A stretch of 64,000 nt of DNA. Source: Acidobacteriota bacterium. Its GTDB lineage: Bacteria; Acidobacteriota; Thermoanaerobaculia; UBA5066; Gp7-AA6. The stretch's first letter is position 1. Each line of letters opens with the position of its first letter. Of the stretch, positions 1 to 9,385 are shown piece after piece. Under the pieces are notes generated by a model. That model searched no databases. It saw nothing but the letters and a program-made list of their open reading frames with translations, and had not been told where the DNA came from. The stretch is taken from assembly GCA_027307335.1 (NCBI GenBank), contig DAHUXD010000064.1, forward strand, positions 36,899-100,898, written 5' to 3'. The translations under genes and the position numbers were made by a program.

Positions 1-547
1 CGGCCGTGATCGTGAACCCATCGAACACGCCGGTGGCCGTGACGGTGCCGTCCGCCGTGACAACATGGTAGCTGTTGTCCGTCGCTGTGCCAGGTGTCCC
101 GATGTCGCCGGAAAGGATCGTCACGTTGACTGTCGGGTTGCGCTGCGAACGCTGCGTCTCTGTGCCATTGAAGCCGCCGTAGACGCCGACGTTGTTCTTG
201 AGCGCGAAGCTGATCGTCCGATCGGTCGTCGTCGTCGGCTTGTACGTCGCCGCGGCGACCCAGATCTCGTCGCCCGAGCCGGCCGCGGACAGACCCGACT
301 GCAGACTCGTGAAGGCGTCCATCCAACTCGAGCCGTTGTTGGAGCCGGTGGCGGCGGCGTTGACGTAGATGACCGAGGCGCGCGCAACGCTCCCGAAGAC
401 GACTGCCAACGCCATAACGCCCAATGACAATCCGGATGGCCGGCAACGCGAGCCTGACCGCGCCAGCCGCAAAAGAAGCCCCCGCACCGACGAACACACA
501 GGCTCGGCCAGCCGTTTGTAGCACTGGCCACGCAAGACGAGTTGCAT
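1..547 (-). CDS. Secreted parallel beta-helix protein, N-terminal part (runs off the left edge)
   Basis: An open minus-strand frame runs from an ATG at 547 to the window edge without a stop, so only the first 182 residues are visible. A purine-rich ribosome binding site (GGGAGAAGG) sits just before the ATG. Residues 1-55 carry arginines followed by a hydrophobic stretch (GVMALAVVFGS) ending in A-R-A, which looks like a long signal peptide. The mature start, S-V-I-Y-V-N-A-A-A-T-G-S-N-N-G-S-S-W, followed by D-E-I-W-V-A-A-A-T-Y-K-P and Y-G-G-F-N-G-T-E, is the usual opening of right-handed beta-helix surface proteins (Pmp-like or choice-of-anchor families). Role in adhesion or surface display is inferred from the family. 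The C-terminal anchor is outside the window. Confidence 0.75.
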   Translation of the reverse strand, partial: MQLVLRGQCYKRLAEPVCSSVRGLLLRLARSGSRCRPSGLSLGVMALAVVFGSVARASVIYVNAAATGSNNGSSWMDAFTSLQSGLSAAGSGDEIWVAAATYKPTTTTDRTISFALKNNVGVYGGFNGTETQRSQRNPTVNVTILSGDIGTPGTATDNSYHVVTADGTVTATGVFDGFTITA

Positions 548-559
548 GCCTTCTCCCTA

Positions 560-907
560 TTACGGCAACTCCAGGAATCGCGACGTCAACGACCAATACC
601 AGGCGCCTGCCGCGGCGGCACTCACGAGAACCCTACCAATCCTTGGCGCTACGGGCGCACCCCGGCGGACTATGCACCAGATAGGAGCCACGATCCCAGC
701 GACCGCAGCGAGTGGCACGACGACGACAAACAACAAGTAGCCGATCAGAAGTGCCACCTGCGCGGCGCCCGCCGGTGAGGCCTCCATTCCCTTACCCGTA
801 GCCAAGCCAAACCCCAGATAGGTGACCGAGATCGCGCCGGCCACGAACCAAGACCATTTGTCTAACAATTGGTCCATCCTCGTAGCCATCGTGCGCGACT
901 CGGCCAT
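560..907 (-). CDS. Small multipass membrane protein, unknown function
   Basis: This 115-residue protein is mostly hydrophobic. I see about three membrane segments, near residues 18-38, 48-78 (long enough for one or two passes) and 88-108, separated by short charged loops. No catalytic or binding motif is recognisable. It lies 12 bases upstream of the beta-helix gene on the same strand and about 30 bases after the next membrane gene, so the two membrane proteins and the beta-helix protein may be co-transcribed behind the Rhs gene. It could be an immunity or accessory protein for the Rhs gene upstream, but nothing in its sequence shows that. Confidence 0.55.
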   Translation of the reverse strand: MAESRTMATRMDQLLDKWSWFVAGAISVTYLGFGLATGKGMEASPAGAAQVALLIGYLLFVVVVPLAAVAGIVAPIWCIVRRGAPVAPRIGRVLVSAAAAGAWYWSLTSRFLELP

Positions 908-936
908 CGACTACCTTAGAACCCTCTGCCGTCGCG

Positions 937-1371
937 CTACTCCGCGCCACTGGTCGCCCCTCTCAGCAATGCGCGACCGATCGGGACTGCCGCACCAGCT
1001 AGAACGCCCACAAGCAACCACGCAGTGACCTCGGGCACCGCAGGCACGATCGTCGGTTCCGCAATCGGCGCAACCAGCTGGGTCCACGCTACAACCGCGG
1101 CCGCACCGAGCACACCCATCATCACCCAGTCAAGTAGACCCACCGCTCTTACACGCTGGCGCGTAGCTACGATTCCGGTTCCGAACGTCGTGCCCAAACT
1201 GAACACAGCAATTCGAGGGAGGTAGACGAGAACCGTCAGCGACGCGAGTTCGCGGCTACGCTCGCCTTCCGCAAGAGTTATCGACTGGAAGACTGCCCAG
1301 GCAAGAAACGGTGCAGTCGCTGTTGAGGCTGTCACGAGCCAGCCCAACGGTATTCTAGCCGAGCGTGTCAT
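937..1371 (-). CDS. Four-helix membrane protein immediately downstream of the Rhs gene
   Basis: The protein has 144 residues and roughly four membrane segments (about 8-30, 42-66, 76-96 and 112-132). It begins only 13 bases after the stop of the 1921-residue Rhs gene and on the same strand. That is the position where polymorphic-toxin immunity genes usually lie, so an immunity role is a reasonable guess. No sequence motif supports it. The last helix contains P-A-V-P-E-V-T-A-W-L-L, which superficially resembles a PEP-CTERM sorting signal, but it is part of a multipass protein. I do not recognise the family. Confidence 0.6.
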   Translation of the reverse strand: MTRSARIPLGWLVTASTATAPFLAWAVFQSITLAEGERSRELASLTVLVYLPRIAVFSLGTTFGTGIVATRQRVRAVGLLDWVMMGVLGAAAVVAWTQLVAPIAEPTIVPAVPEVTAWLLVGVLAGAAVPIGRALLRGATSGAE

Positions 1372-1384
1372 CCTCTTTGCGATA

Positions 1385-4300
1385 TCAGAAGTTACCCGGG
1401 CATGGCTGATACCACCCAGGTGCGCGAAGCCTGAAGGTTTGGTCTAGGTGCGTATAGGGGTCGACATAGATGCCACACTTGCTCGCAACACAGCTCGCGA
1501 AGGTATTGCTATTCCTGCCGTTTCCGATGCCCAGATTTGCAAACACGTAGCTATACCGCTCCACAGGATATTGCGCCGAATTGCTTCGCGCGCAGGTCTC
1601 GAGGCGGCCACAAGGATCTGATCGCCATGGTGAACACTGCCCACCTGTATCGGATGGGTCGTTCATTCGGTAGACACCATTGCCATCCTGAATGTGTAGG
1701 CCGAACGTGCGACGTTGGTTGTTGCTGTTCGACTCCAAGTAGCAGTGCTTGTAGCCACTGAGCACCTTAGAGTCAAGAGGACGGCAGCAGACACGAACAT
1801 CCAGACCGTAAGGATCGACGAAGCGAACCGGCGTACCCTTAGCGTAGCTGAAGAGGTCTACGTCGGCGTCCAGCCCCACCGGATCCGCCTCTGCATATCT
1901 ACCCCAATTTGGTCGGTACCATCTGAAGATGTTGTACTCACGTTCGGACATGCCGTTGACGGAGTTGGTGGGCTGCTGCTCGACTTCCTGGCCCGGAAGG
2001 CGGAGGACCTGGTGCTGGTCGGCGAGGCCAGAAGGTCGTTTGGTCCAGACTCTTCCGTAGGGTTCGTACTCGACGCGCCAGTAGGTGTTGACGGAGGAAT
2101 CGGTTTGCATGATGGGAGCGCCGAGGTGGTCGGTTAAGGTCCAGTGCGTTGTCGAGGTTACGGTATCGACTTCGGCGACGGGGGCGCCGCCCATCCAGAC
2201 GTGCTCGTAGGAGATGACAGGGTGGTAGGTGGTGTTCCAGTCGGTCTCGGTGATGATGGAGAGCTCCGGGGAGTAGACGAAGTAGCGTTTGTTGCCGGCG
2301 GGGGTGACGTTGGCGGTAAATCCCCAGGTCTTCGTAAGGAACGTGGCCATCTGGGCACGGGTGACAGGGTTGGTCGGGCAGTAGTTTCCTCCGCCGCATC
2401 CTCCGGTGATACCGCGGCGGGCGATTTCTTCGATATAGGGGGCATGGGGGGCGGTCTTTGGAACGTCCGAGAAGACGCCGACGGCGGGAGGAGGCACGTA
2501 GGTCGAGCCTTCGAGTCCGAAGAGGAGGAAGTTCGCCATGGTCTCGCGGGTGACCGCGGTGGATGGGCAGAACTGCAGGGGGCTCAAAACGCAGGCGTCC
2601 ATGATTCCCTGGTGATAAGCGTCTTCGACCCAGTTGGCGAACTGGCTGGGACAGGCGACGTCCTGGAAGATGCCGGTGCAGTTGGGCGGCGTGTACCCGG
2701 AGCCGTTCTTGGCCTTCAGGAGAAAGACCGACATCTGGTCGCGATGAATAGAGCTCCCGGAACCGAACTGCCCTCCCCCGATTCCAGCCGTGATGCCGCG
2801 GGCCGCGATGATCGTCACATAGGGGTAGAAGGGGTCGGTGTTGGGCTCGTCGGAGAAGTCGACGACGAAGTTGGTTGAGTTGCTCGTCGAGGCGCCGTCG
2901 GTGACCGTGATCGGGGCCAGCGTCCCTGCGGAGGCGATGTCGGACGCGTTGATGGTGGCGTGGATCTGGTTGATGGAGTCGAGCGTCGTCGTGCGAGCTG
3001 AGCCGATCCACTTGACGACGGAGGAGCCGGTGAACTTGGCTCCATAGACGTAGAGGGTGAAGGCGGCGCCGCCTGCGGCTGTCGAGGCGGGGGAAAGCCC
3101 GGTGATCGAGAGGGCGTTGTCACGGGCGATGGTCCGGACACCCCGGGCGTCGTAGTTGTACGCGAATCCGGCTGCCGGATCGACCGAGGATACGGCCAGG
3201 AAGTTGCGGGCGGAGTACAGGAAGGAGTTTGCCGTCGAACCGACCTGGGTCTCATTGCCCGCGGAATCGTACGCCACTGTCCGGGAGCCGATGGGCGACT
3301 GCTCGGTGACCGAGGAGAGCTTCGGGGTGGTTCCAGAATACGTGAAAGTGGCTGACCGCATGGTGCCACCGCTCGAGAGCGAGAGGCTCGTGACGTTGCC
3401 CATGGAGTCGTAGTTGTAGGAGCCGGTCGACCAGAGGTTGCTGCCGGTTGAGGCGGTCTTCAAGCGGTTCAGGTCGTCGTAGGCCATCGCCGTACGGCTG
3501 TAAGTTGAATCCAGGGCATCCGGGATCGAGGTCACGTTACCGACACCATCGTAGCCGATCGTGTGGTAGTCGGCGAGGGTCACCGAGCCTGCGTCCTTGA
3601 CGAGCTTGTTCAAGGTCATTCGGTAGCGCTGGTCGTATTGCATCGTCCGGGTCGTGCCGTTGCCGAACTTCAGCTGGGTGGGCGGGCCGAAGGGAGCGTA
3701 GGTGGTTGCTCCCGCGGTAGGAGAGACATAGGTCGTGGAGCCGGAGGCGGCTGAAAGCGGCCGATCGGCAAAGTCGTAGGTATAGGTGAGGGTCTTCTGG
3801 GAGGGGTAGATGATCGAGGTACGGTTGCCGTTCTGGTCATAGGCGTACTGGGTCTCGAAGGTATTGTCCCAGACGGCCTTGCGCTCGGCCTTGAGCAAGC
3901 CGCGGCGATCGTAGTTGTACTGAGTCGTGCCGGTGGGCTCGGTGACTCTGCCCACCCGTCCGCCGCCGTAACCACCGAGGGTCGTGTTGTCGTAAGCCCA
4001 GCTCACGGTCTCGGTCGCCCGGTTCGAGCGGGTGGAGGTCGACGTCACCACCCGGTTCGCGGCGTCGTAAGTTCGGGTCGTCGTGGCCGCGTTCGCGTCG
4101 GTCACGGTCAGAAGGTTCCCGGCCGGGTCGTAGCTGTAGGTGGTCGTCCCTGTGACGGGGCTGACCTGCTTCTGCATCCTGCGGAAGTCGTCGTAGTTGT
4201 AGGTGGTCTGGTTGGTGTTCGGGTCGGTGACGCTCACCAAGTTGTCGTGGGCGTCGTAGCCGTACGAGGTTGAGGCCGACCCTGCGCCCAGAGTCTGCGA

Positions 4301-7150
4301 GACGTTCGTCAGGTGGCTTAAGCCGTCGTAGGTATAGGTCGTGTTGGCGGTACTGTGGTTCTCGTCCTTGACCGTCTTTAGGTTGCCGCGCGTGTCGTAC
4401 GTGTAGTCGATGTGAGTGTTGCCGGGATCGGTGTGCGTGATTTTCTGAAGTCGGTTGTGGGTGTCGTAGGCGAAGGCATCGGTCTTGGCCGCGGCTGCCC
4501 AGGAGGAACATGAGGAGGCCGGTGACGAACACGTCTGGTAGTCCTCCTGGATCTTGTCGCCGATCGTGTTCAGGGTCAGATGGATCCGCTCCTGCTGCTT
4601 GCCTGTGGCATCGACGCGGATGGTGTCCGTCAGGCGGTTCGTCCCGTCCTCGTACGCGTAGCTCGTCGAGTTCCCGACGGGGAGAGCGATCGAGGTCAGG
4701 CGATCTCTGGTGTCGTAGGTGTAGGTGGTCGTGTAGGGGCCGGGCTCGTTCGTATCGGCTGACGGCGCGACGGACTGCACTGTCTGGACTCTCCCGCGGA
4801 CATCGGTCCCGGTTACTGTTTGCGCGCCGTTTGGATCGGTCACCGTCCCAGGGGTGCCGTACAGGTCGTACGTATTACTCGCGACGGAGGTGTCGAGGTG
4901 CGTCGTTGCGCTCGTATACACCTGGGTGAGGTTGCGCCGGCCGCCGTCGTTCGTGGCCGCGTTCGCGTTGAAACCGTAGGCGATCTGCTGGTTCGTGGCC
5001 GGCCCTGAGACGTCCGTCAATCGGTGCTTGGGTGCTGTTGCCGGGCTGTCAAAGGTCGAGGTCGTCCCGTAGGTGATGCTCACTAACGAGTTCAGATACC
5101 CCGTGACCTGCGTTGTCAGCGTTGTCTCAGGAGTACCGGAGCTGTTCCAGGCAAAAGTAGTGAACTTGGTCTGCCCGGGAACAACAACCCCCTGCTCGGT
5201 CAACTTCGTCATGAAGGCCGGCCAAGCTGGCGTGCCCACGGGTGGCGTATAGGCGTACTCGTAGCTCGTCGTCCGCTGCTCGGGCTTGCCGACGGCCTCG
5301 ATCTTCTCGGTCAACATCCCGTTGCCGTCGTAAGTGTACTGGGTCTCGACCTGCTCGCCTTGGGCGGGGTCCCCGTCCTTGCGGTCGATGACGTGGTTCG
5401 AATAGTCGTAGCTGAAGATCTCGAGGTTCGCGTCCGCTCCGCCGCAGGTGGCGCAGTTGCCCGAGATCTGTGTCGGCAGCCACCGGCCGACGAGGTAGGC
5501 GAGAGCGAAAGTGGTCGTCTGGTTCGTGGAGCCGTCGATCGTGTGAGTCACGGTCCGTTGCGTTGCCGAGTCGTAGGAGACGGACACGTTGCTCTTTGTT
5601 CCGCCCGCCTGCGAGGACGTCAGGCCTCTGTCTGTCCCGGTTCCTGGGGTGTTGTCGTACGTATGGCCCTCGAGCTCGATCGAGGCGTCGTCCTTGATCG
5701 AGGAAAGGAGGCGCTGGGCTCCCAAATGGTCGCTGAGGTACGAATACGTCCTCCAGTTCGTGGACGTGTGGAGCGGATCCTTGGTGGCCGTCATGAGCCC
5801 GCTGCTCAAGGTCAGCTTCCAGGTCTGAGAGTTCGGCAGCGTGATCGTCACCAGGCTCGAGGTATAGGAGATCGTGATGTTCCGCCCCGCCGAGTCGGTG
5901 ATCGTCGTCAACTGACCTGACGAGTACGTTCCCGAAATCGTGTTGCCCCAGCGGTCAACCGTCTTGTTCCAGTGGCCCGTCGTCGTGTCGAAGTGGGTGA
6001 CCGTGCCGTTCAAGTCCGTCAGCAGGTACTCCGACCCAGAGGTCGTCACCGTGCCCCGGACCTCACCTGGGTTGATGGCGGACCAGGTCGTAGCCGGCGA
6101 CACCCGCAGGTACTCCTCCTCGTACCCCTCCGCGGTGGTCCGATAGAGCCGGTTCCCGCTCGTTCCAGGCTCAGCTACCAGGATCTGGTTGTACTCATGC
6201 GTCCAGCCCTTGCCAACGGGTTCGCTGATGAGCGTCGGAAACATCGCCGTCGAGCTGTGGTACGTGAGCGTGAACGGCAAAGACATAGGCTCTTGGGCGA
6301 TCACAAAGAGTGGTTGCCTCACCATCACGTCACCGGATCCGACGTTGATCGGCAGCCCTACCGAGGTCCCGCCGCCACCCCCGCACGCACGACGATCGGC
6401 ACAGGTCCCCGTCAACATTTCCGTGTCGGTAGCAGTATTCAACTGAACGAGACTGTTTAGGTATGTGATCGTAGCTGTTACGGATTCGCCGGCGCCATTG
6501 CACGGGAGATCTACCCCGGTGTCCCAGGAGCCGATTTCGTAATAGATGTAGGCGGCGACGTTGAAACCAGGACCGGTAACAAGTAGATTGTCGGTTTGAG
6601 CCGAAGGCGGCCCGCACGTGATGCCAGGCGGCCAGTCGCCCGTATTTTGGCAATAGTAACTCGGTGCCGTGTAGTCGACCCAGACGCGCGTACCTACCAT
6701 CCGCAGAGCCACGGATGGAGTAGCCGGGGGGGCTCCGCTATTGTTTGTGCAGGGGCAGTTCGGGAATCCGACTGTGATTTGGGCATGGCAGTTCGCGGGG
6801 TTTGGAAACTGGAGGCCTTGGCTCCATTGCACGCCTCGTATAGCCACCGGGTCGCACCAGGTCAAGGGGCCGATCGTGTCCGGAAAGCACTGCTGCGGCT
6901 CGTTAGCTCCGCACCCTCCCGACAGTACAGTGCAGTTTGGCGGAAACGGTGGCGGGCAGGTGGATTGACCACTGGCGGCAGCCGCGAAGGCGACGAGAGA
7001 AGCAACGAATGCTAGAAGTACTCGAAGTGGGCTCGGCACTTCTGATGTCGTCGAAGTAACTGTCATCAGGCTGCTTGACATTGGGCCGGGCTGATCTAGC
7101 AATGCCTGAATCCGCTCAAGATCCCCGACGTTCACCCGTAAATTGCTCAT
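1385..7150 (-). CDS. Rhs/YD-repeat protein with IPT/TIG domain and an internal SLH triplet
   Basis: The ATG at 7150 is chosen because GAGGTGGG stands directly upstream, giving 1921 residues. A hydrophobic export segment lies near residues 40-60 and a Cys-rich domain follows to about 240. The Rhs shell starts near 260 (V-G-S-G-D-V-M, G-W-T-H-E-Y-N) and holds many Y-D-x-x-G repeats to about 1340. An IPT/TIG domain (I-T-G-L-S-P-A-S) covers about 1348-1430 and three S-layer homology repeats about 1435-1612, with the diagnostic F-x-D-V and V-T-R-x-Q-M-A motifs. The shell then resumes with the Rhs core (T-D-H-L-G-A-P; D-P-Y-G-L-D near 1783). The last about 138 residues form a variable tail with H-C-Y-L-E and N-S-N-T-F-A, possibly a papain-like or NlpC-like fold. 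A surface-exposed toxin delivery shell is inferred. Placing SLH repeats inside the shell is unusual. Confidence 0.9.
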   Translation of the reverse strand: MSNLRVNVGDLERIQALLDQPGPMSSSLMTVTSTTSEVPSPLRVLLAFVASLVAFAAAASGQSTCPPPFPPNCTVLSGGCGANEPQQCFPDTIGPLTWCDPVAIRGVQWSQGLQFPNPANCHAQITVGFPNCPCTNNSGAPPATPSVALRMVGTRVWVDYTAPSYYCQNTGDWPPGITCGPPSAQTDNLLVTGPGFNVAAYIYYEIGSWDTGVDLPCNGAGESVTATITYLNSLVQLNTATDTEMLTGTCADRRACGGGGGTSVGLPINVGSGDVMVRQPLFVIAQEPMSLPFTLTYHSSTAMFPTLISEPVGKGWTHEYNQILVAEPGTSGNRLYRTTAEGYEEEYLRVSPATTWSAINPGEVRGTVTTSGSEYLLTDLNGTVTHFDTTTGHWNKTVDRWGNTISGTYSSGQLTTITDSAGRNITISYTSSLVTITLPNSQTWKLTLSSGLMTATKDPLHTSTNWRTYSYLSDHLGAQRLLSSIKDDASIELEGHTYDNTPGTGTDRGLTSSQAGGTKSNVSVSYDSATQRTVTHTIDGSTNQTTTFALAYLVGRWLPTQISGNCATCGGADANLEIFSYDYSNHVIDRKDGDPAQGEQVETQYTYDGNGMLTEKIEAVGKPEQRTTSYEYAYTPPVGTPAWPAFMTKLTEQGVVVPGQTKFTTFAWNSSGTPETTLTTQVTGYLNSLVSITYGTTSTFDSPATAPKHRLTDVSGPATNQQIAYGFNANAATNDGGRRNLTQVYTSATTHLDTSVASNTYDLYGTPGTVTDPNGAQTVTGTDVRGRVQTVQSVAPSADTNEPGPYTTTYTYDTRDRLTSIALPVGNSTSYAYEDGTNRLTDTIRVDATGKQQERIHLTLNTIGDKIQEDYQTCSSPASSCSSWAAAAKTDAFAYDTHNRLQKITHTDPGNTHIDYTYDTRGNLKTVKDENHSTANTTYTYDGLSHLTNVSQTLGAGSASTSYGYDAHDNLVSVTDPNTNQTTYNYDDFRRMQKQVSPVTGTTTYSYDPAGNLLTVTDANAATTTRTYDAANRVVTSTSTRSNRATETVSWAYDNTTLGGYGGGRVGRVTEPTGTTQYNYDRRGLLKAERKAVWDNTFETQYAYDQNGNRTSIIYPSQKTLTYTYDFADRPLSAASGSTTYVSPTAGATTYAPFGPPTQLKFGNGTTRTMQYDQRYRMTLNKLVKDAGSVTLADYHTIGYDGVGNVTSIPDALDSTYSRTAMAYDDLNRLKTASTGSNLWSTGSYNYDSMGNVTSLSLSSGGTMRSATFTYSGTTPKLSSVTEQSPIGSRTVAYDSAGNETQVGSTANSFLYSARNFLAVSSVDPAAGFAYNYDARGVRTIARDNALSITGLSPASTAAGGAAFTLYVYGAKFTGSSVVKWIGSARTTTLDSINQIHATINASDIASAGTLAPITVTDGASTSNSTNFVVDFSDEPNTDPFYPYVTIIAARGITAGIGGGQFGSGSSIHRDQMSVFLLKAKNGSGYTPPNCTGIFQDVACPSQFANWVEDAYHQGIMDACVLSPLQFCPSTAVTRETMANFLLFGLEGSTYVPPPAVGVFSDVPKTAPHAPYIEEIARRGITGGCGGGNYCPTNPVTRAQMATFLTKTWGFTANVTPAGNKRYFVYSPELSIITETDWNTTYHPVISYEHVWMGGAPVAEVDTVTSTTHWTLTDHLGAPIMQTDSSVNTYWRVEYEPYGRVWTKRPSGLADQHQVLRLPGQEVEQQPTNSVNGMSEREYNIFRWYRPNWGRYAEADPVGLDADVDLFSYAKGTPVRFVDPYGLDVRVCCRPLDSKVLSGYKHCYLESNSNNQRRTFGLHIQDGNGVYRMNDPSDTGGQCSPWRSDPCGRLETCARSNSAQYPVERYSYVFANLGIGNGRNSNTFASCVASKCGIYVDPYTHLDQTFRLRAPGWYQPCPGNF

Positions 7151-7487
7151 GTCCCACCTCAGCTCTCGAAGCCCTGCGCGATTGCCCAGACCGGGCAACG
7201 TCCGCAGGCCCTCCCACAGATGAAGTGCGTTTCGGGAGGAGAAATTGGGACACAGAGAGGAGCGAAGCTGGCGGTGCGGCGTGCCTGAAGCAGCCCCAAG
7301 GGATGGGATTCACATCGACTTCAGGCCGCCCGTCTCGGCGTCGGGGATCTTGTGCCAGGGATGTTCTTTGACGGAGTTCGGGCCTTTGCTTGCCTAACGC
7401 CGAAGCGGAGCTCAGGAAAAATCCGCTCGACACTCCCAGCCCCTCCTGAGATAGAGTTGCCTCACTTTTCTCGGGGCGTCGAAGCGA
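7151..7487. other. Intergenic region between the Rhs and sigma-factor genes
   Basis: This 337-base gap separates two divergent genes and must hold both promoters. A TTGACG box near 7377 is a possible -35 for the plus-strand sigma gene, but no good -10 follows it at 17 bases. I see no RNA gene, repeat or extra coding frame. Confidence 0.4.
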
Positions 7488-7997
7488 GTGATCGAAGCGG
7501 AAGCTGCGCGGACCAGCCTGCAAGCCGCTGAGGCGGTCCTTCTGGACCGGAAGGCTCAGAAGAAGCTCTTCTCATACGCGCGATCGCATTTCGGAATCCC
7601 TGTCGTCGACGCGGAGGACCTTCTCGGAGAGACGGTTCTCGAGCTTATCCGTCGCCCGAGCTACATCCGAAAGCCCGACGGCTTTCTCTTCGCAGTCTTC
7701 CACTCACGATGCGTACGCTTCGCGGCGGGCCGAAGAACACGCGGCAGGGAAATCTCGATCGAAGGGTCCCCTGGCGACCGCTCTCCGGTATCAGCCCTAC
7801 ATGAAACGGCCTACCAGCGGGTTGCCGTCCGCGAGGCCCTGGCCGGGATCTCTCGCGCCTGCCGGCGCCTCCTGACCGCCTACTACCTCGAAGGTCAGTC
7901 GCTCAGGGAGGCGGCGGGTACGGCCTCGCTGCGATACTCTAGTATGGCGAAGTCGATAAGCCGCTGCGTCGAGCAGCTGCGGAAATACATGCGATGA
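7488..7997 (+). CDS. RNA polymerase sigma factor, ECF-like
   Basis: The 169-residue product has the two-domain layout of an extracytoplasmic-function sigma-70 factor. Region 2 includes D-A-E-D-L-L-G-E-T-V-L-E-L near residues 40-55, the core-binding and -10 recognition helix. Region 4 is near 105-165, with a helix-turn-helix around E-G-Q-S-L-R-E-A-A. It starts at a GTG. The stop codon overlaps the ATG of the next gene (ATGA), so both are translated together. Zinc-finger proteins placed like the next gene are usually the cognate anti-sigma or sensor. Regulon unknown. Confidence 0.85.
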   Translation: MIEAEAARTSLQAAEAVLLDRKAQKKLFSYARSHFGIPVVDAEDLLGETVLELIRRPSYIRKPDGFLFAVFHSRCVRFAAGRRTRGREISIEGSPGDRSPVSALHETAYQRVAVREALAGISRACRRLLTAYYLEGQSLREAAGTASLRYSSMAKSISRCVEQLRKYMR

Positions 7998-9385
7998 AAC
8001 CGCACGTCGACGATTTCACGCTCCTCCGGCTGGTCGCAGGAGAACTGGCCGACCGAGATCGCCAAAGGGCGGAAGCTCATCTCTTCGCGTGTCGCCCGTG
8101 CGGGGTCGCGCTCTCCGAAGTGAGGAGGCTCGACCGCGGCTTGCGAGAGCTTGCGGCGACTGGAGACTTTGAGGCCGCGCCGACCGAGGCGGCCGGGTTT
8201 CCCCCAAACGACCCTTTCCGCCGACGCCCTCCACCGCAGAGTCCTGCCCGTAATACCCTGGCCATCGGCACGGAGGCGATCGCCGCCGCTGAAGCGGCGA
8301 GGCTCGCGGCCACCAGATCGCTACAGACGGTGGGCGGCGAGCCCCGGAGCCGGGCGCGAGTTTCGCTCCGGACAGCGGAGAGCCGCCTAGCTCTCCTCTA
8401 CGAGCTTCAGGAGGCTGGTCGCAACATTGCCGAGGATCCGGTTCGTGCGCTCGAGTTGGCAAGATCAAAGATCAACGGCTTGCTTCGTGCCAGACCGAAC
8501 GCTGCGGCCAGAGCTAGCGTCGCCGAAAAGGTTGTCCCCTGGGACATCTTAATCGGCCAGGCGCATGTCCTAGCGGCTCAGGCCCATATCTGGACCAAGG
8601 AATTCGCCCGGGCGGGCTCGCACCTTCGCGTCGCGTACCGCTCCTTTGGCCGGGCGGGAGATGAGACGAGTCTCGCCATCGTGGAGCTGAACGAGGCCCA
8701 GCGGCGCTCCTTCATCGGGCAGGGACGAACGGCGCTGCTTCTCGCCTCTCGTGCCCGGGCGACCTTCGAGGAGCGTGAGCTTGACGAGCTTGCCGCAAGG
8801 GCGAGAGTTGTCGAAGGTCTGGCTCATTTCGACCTGGACGACCAGGAAGCCGCCGTCGCCGCATACCGCGAGGCTATTCCGATCTTCGAGCGCTATAGCC
8901 TTTGGAGCAATTTCGTCGGCGCGCTGAATAGCATCGCAACATCCCTCACGCGCCTCGGCCGACTTGACGAGGCGCGTCGCGAATACGCTCGAGTTCTCCA
9001 CCGATTTTCGAGGAAAGAGCATCGCTCCTGGCATGGGTTCGTCCGAATCGGTCTTGCGGAGATTCTCTTCTCAGCCGGCCGGTTTCAAGAGGCCGCGCAC
9101 TCCGCGGCGAGCGCTGGAAGGGCTTTTTCGGAGTGCGGCCTTTACGCAAATGCCCTGATCGTCTGGCTCCTCGAGGTTGAAGCTTGGGCACGCCACGGAG
9201 ATCTCCAACGGGCAAGGCGTCGGCTCGACGCCTTCTCGCGTGCCGCACAAGCTCAGCGAGCGATCGACGGCGCGGTCAGGCGCCAACTCGAGGACGCCCT
9301 CACGGGCGTCAATCCTGATTTCGGTCAGCTGGCGAGACTCAGATCCAGCCTCGACGAGACCCTGCTAAGACTCTCTTACCGGTAA
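7994..9385 (+). CDS. Zinc-finger (anti-sigma type) protein with TPR repeats
   Basis: The first 45 residues hold an H-x3-C-x2-C zinc-finger (A-E-A-H-L-F-A-C-R-P-C-G) like those of ZAS anti-sigma factors. Residues from about 110 to 440 are alpha-helical tetratricopeptide-like repeats (A-x3-Y-x2-A-x3-F patterns). There is no obvious membrane segment, so unlike classical anti-sigma factors it is probably cytoplasmic. It overlaps the upstream sigma gene by four bases. Regulation of that sigma factor through the zinc finger, with the TPR part as a protein-interaction platform, is inferred from the coupling and the domain order. Confidence 0.75.
   Translation: MKPHVDDFTLLRLVAGELADRDRQRAEAHLFACRPCGVALSEVRRLDRGLRELAATGDFEAAPTEAAGFPPNDPFRRRPPPQSPARNTLAIGTEAIAAAEAARLAATRSLQTVGGEPRSRARVSLRTAESRLALLYELQEAGRNIAEDPVRALELARSKINGLLRARPNAAARASVAEKVVPWDILIGQAHVLAAQAHIWTKEFARAGSHLRVAYRSFGRAGDETSLAIVELNEAQRRSFIGQGRTALLLASRARATFEERELDELAARARVVEGLAHFDLDDQEAAVAAYREAIPIFERYSLWSNFVGALNSIATSLTRLGRLDEARREYARVLHRFSRKEHRSWHGFVRIGLAEILFSAGRFQEAAHSAASAGRAFSECGLYANALIVWLLEVEAWARHGDLQRARRRLDAFSRAAQAQRAIDGAVRRQLEDALTGVNPDFGQLARLRSSLDETLLRLSYR

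Noticed and set aside
1000..1035. PEP-CTERM-like P-E-V-T-A-W-L-L segment
   Set aside because: It is the last helix of a multipass protein with no exported domain before it, so it is not a sorting signal.
1938..3011. Long minus-strand ORF of 357 codons and several plus-strand ORFs inside the first Rhs gene
   Set aside because: They are frame shadows of the Rhs gene with Arg/Pro/Ser-biased composition and no domain; the Rhs frame explains the DNA.
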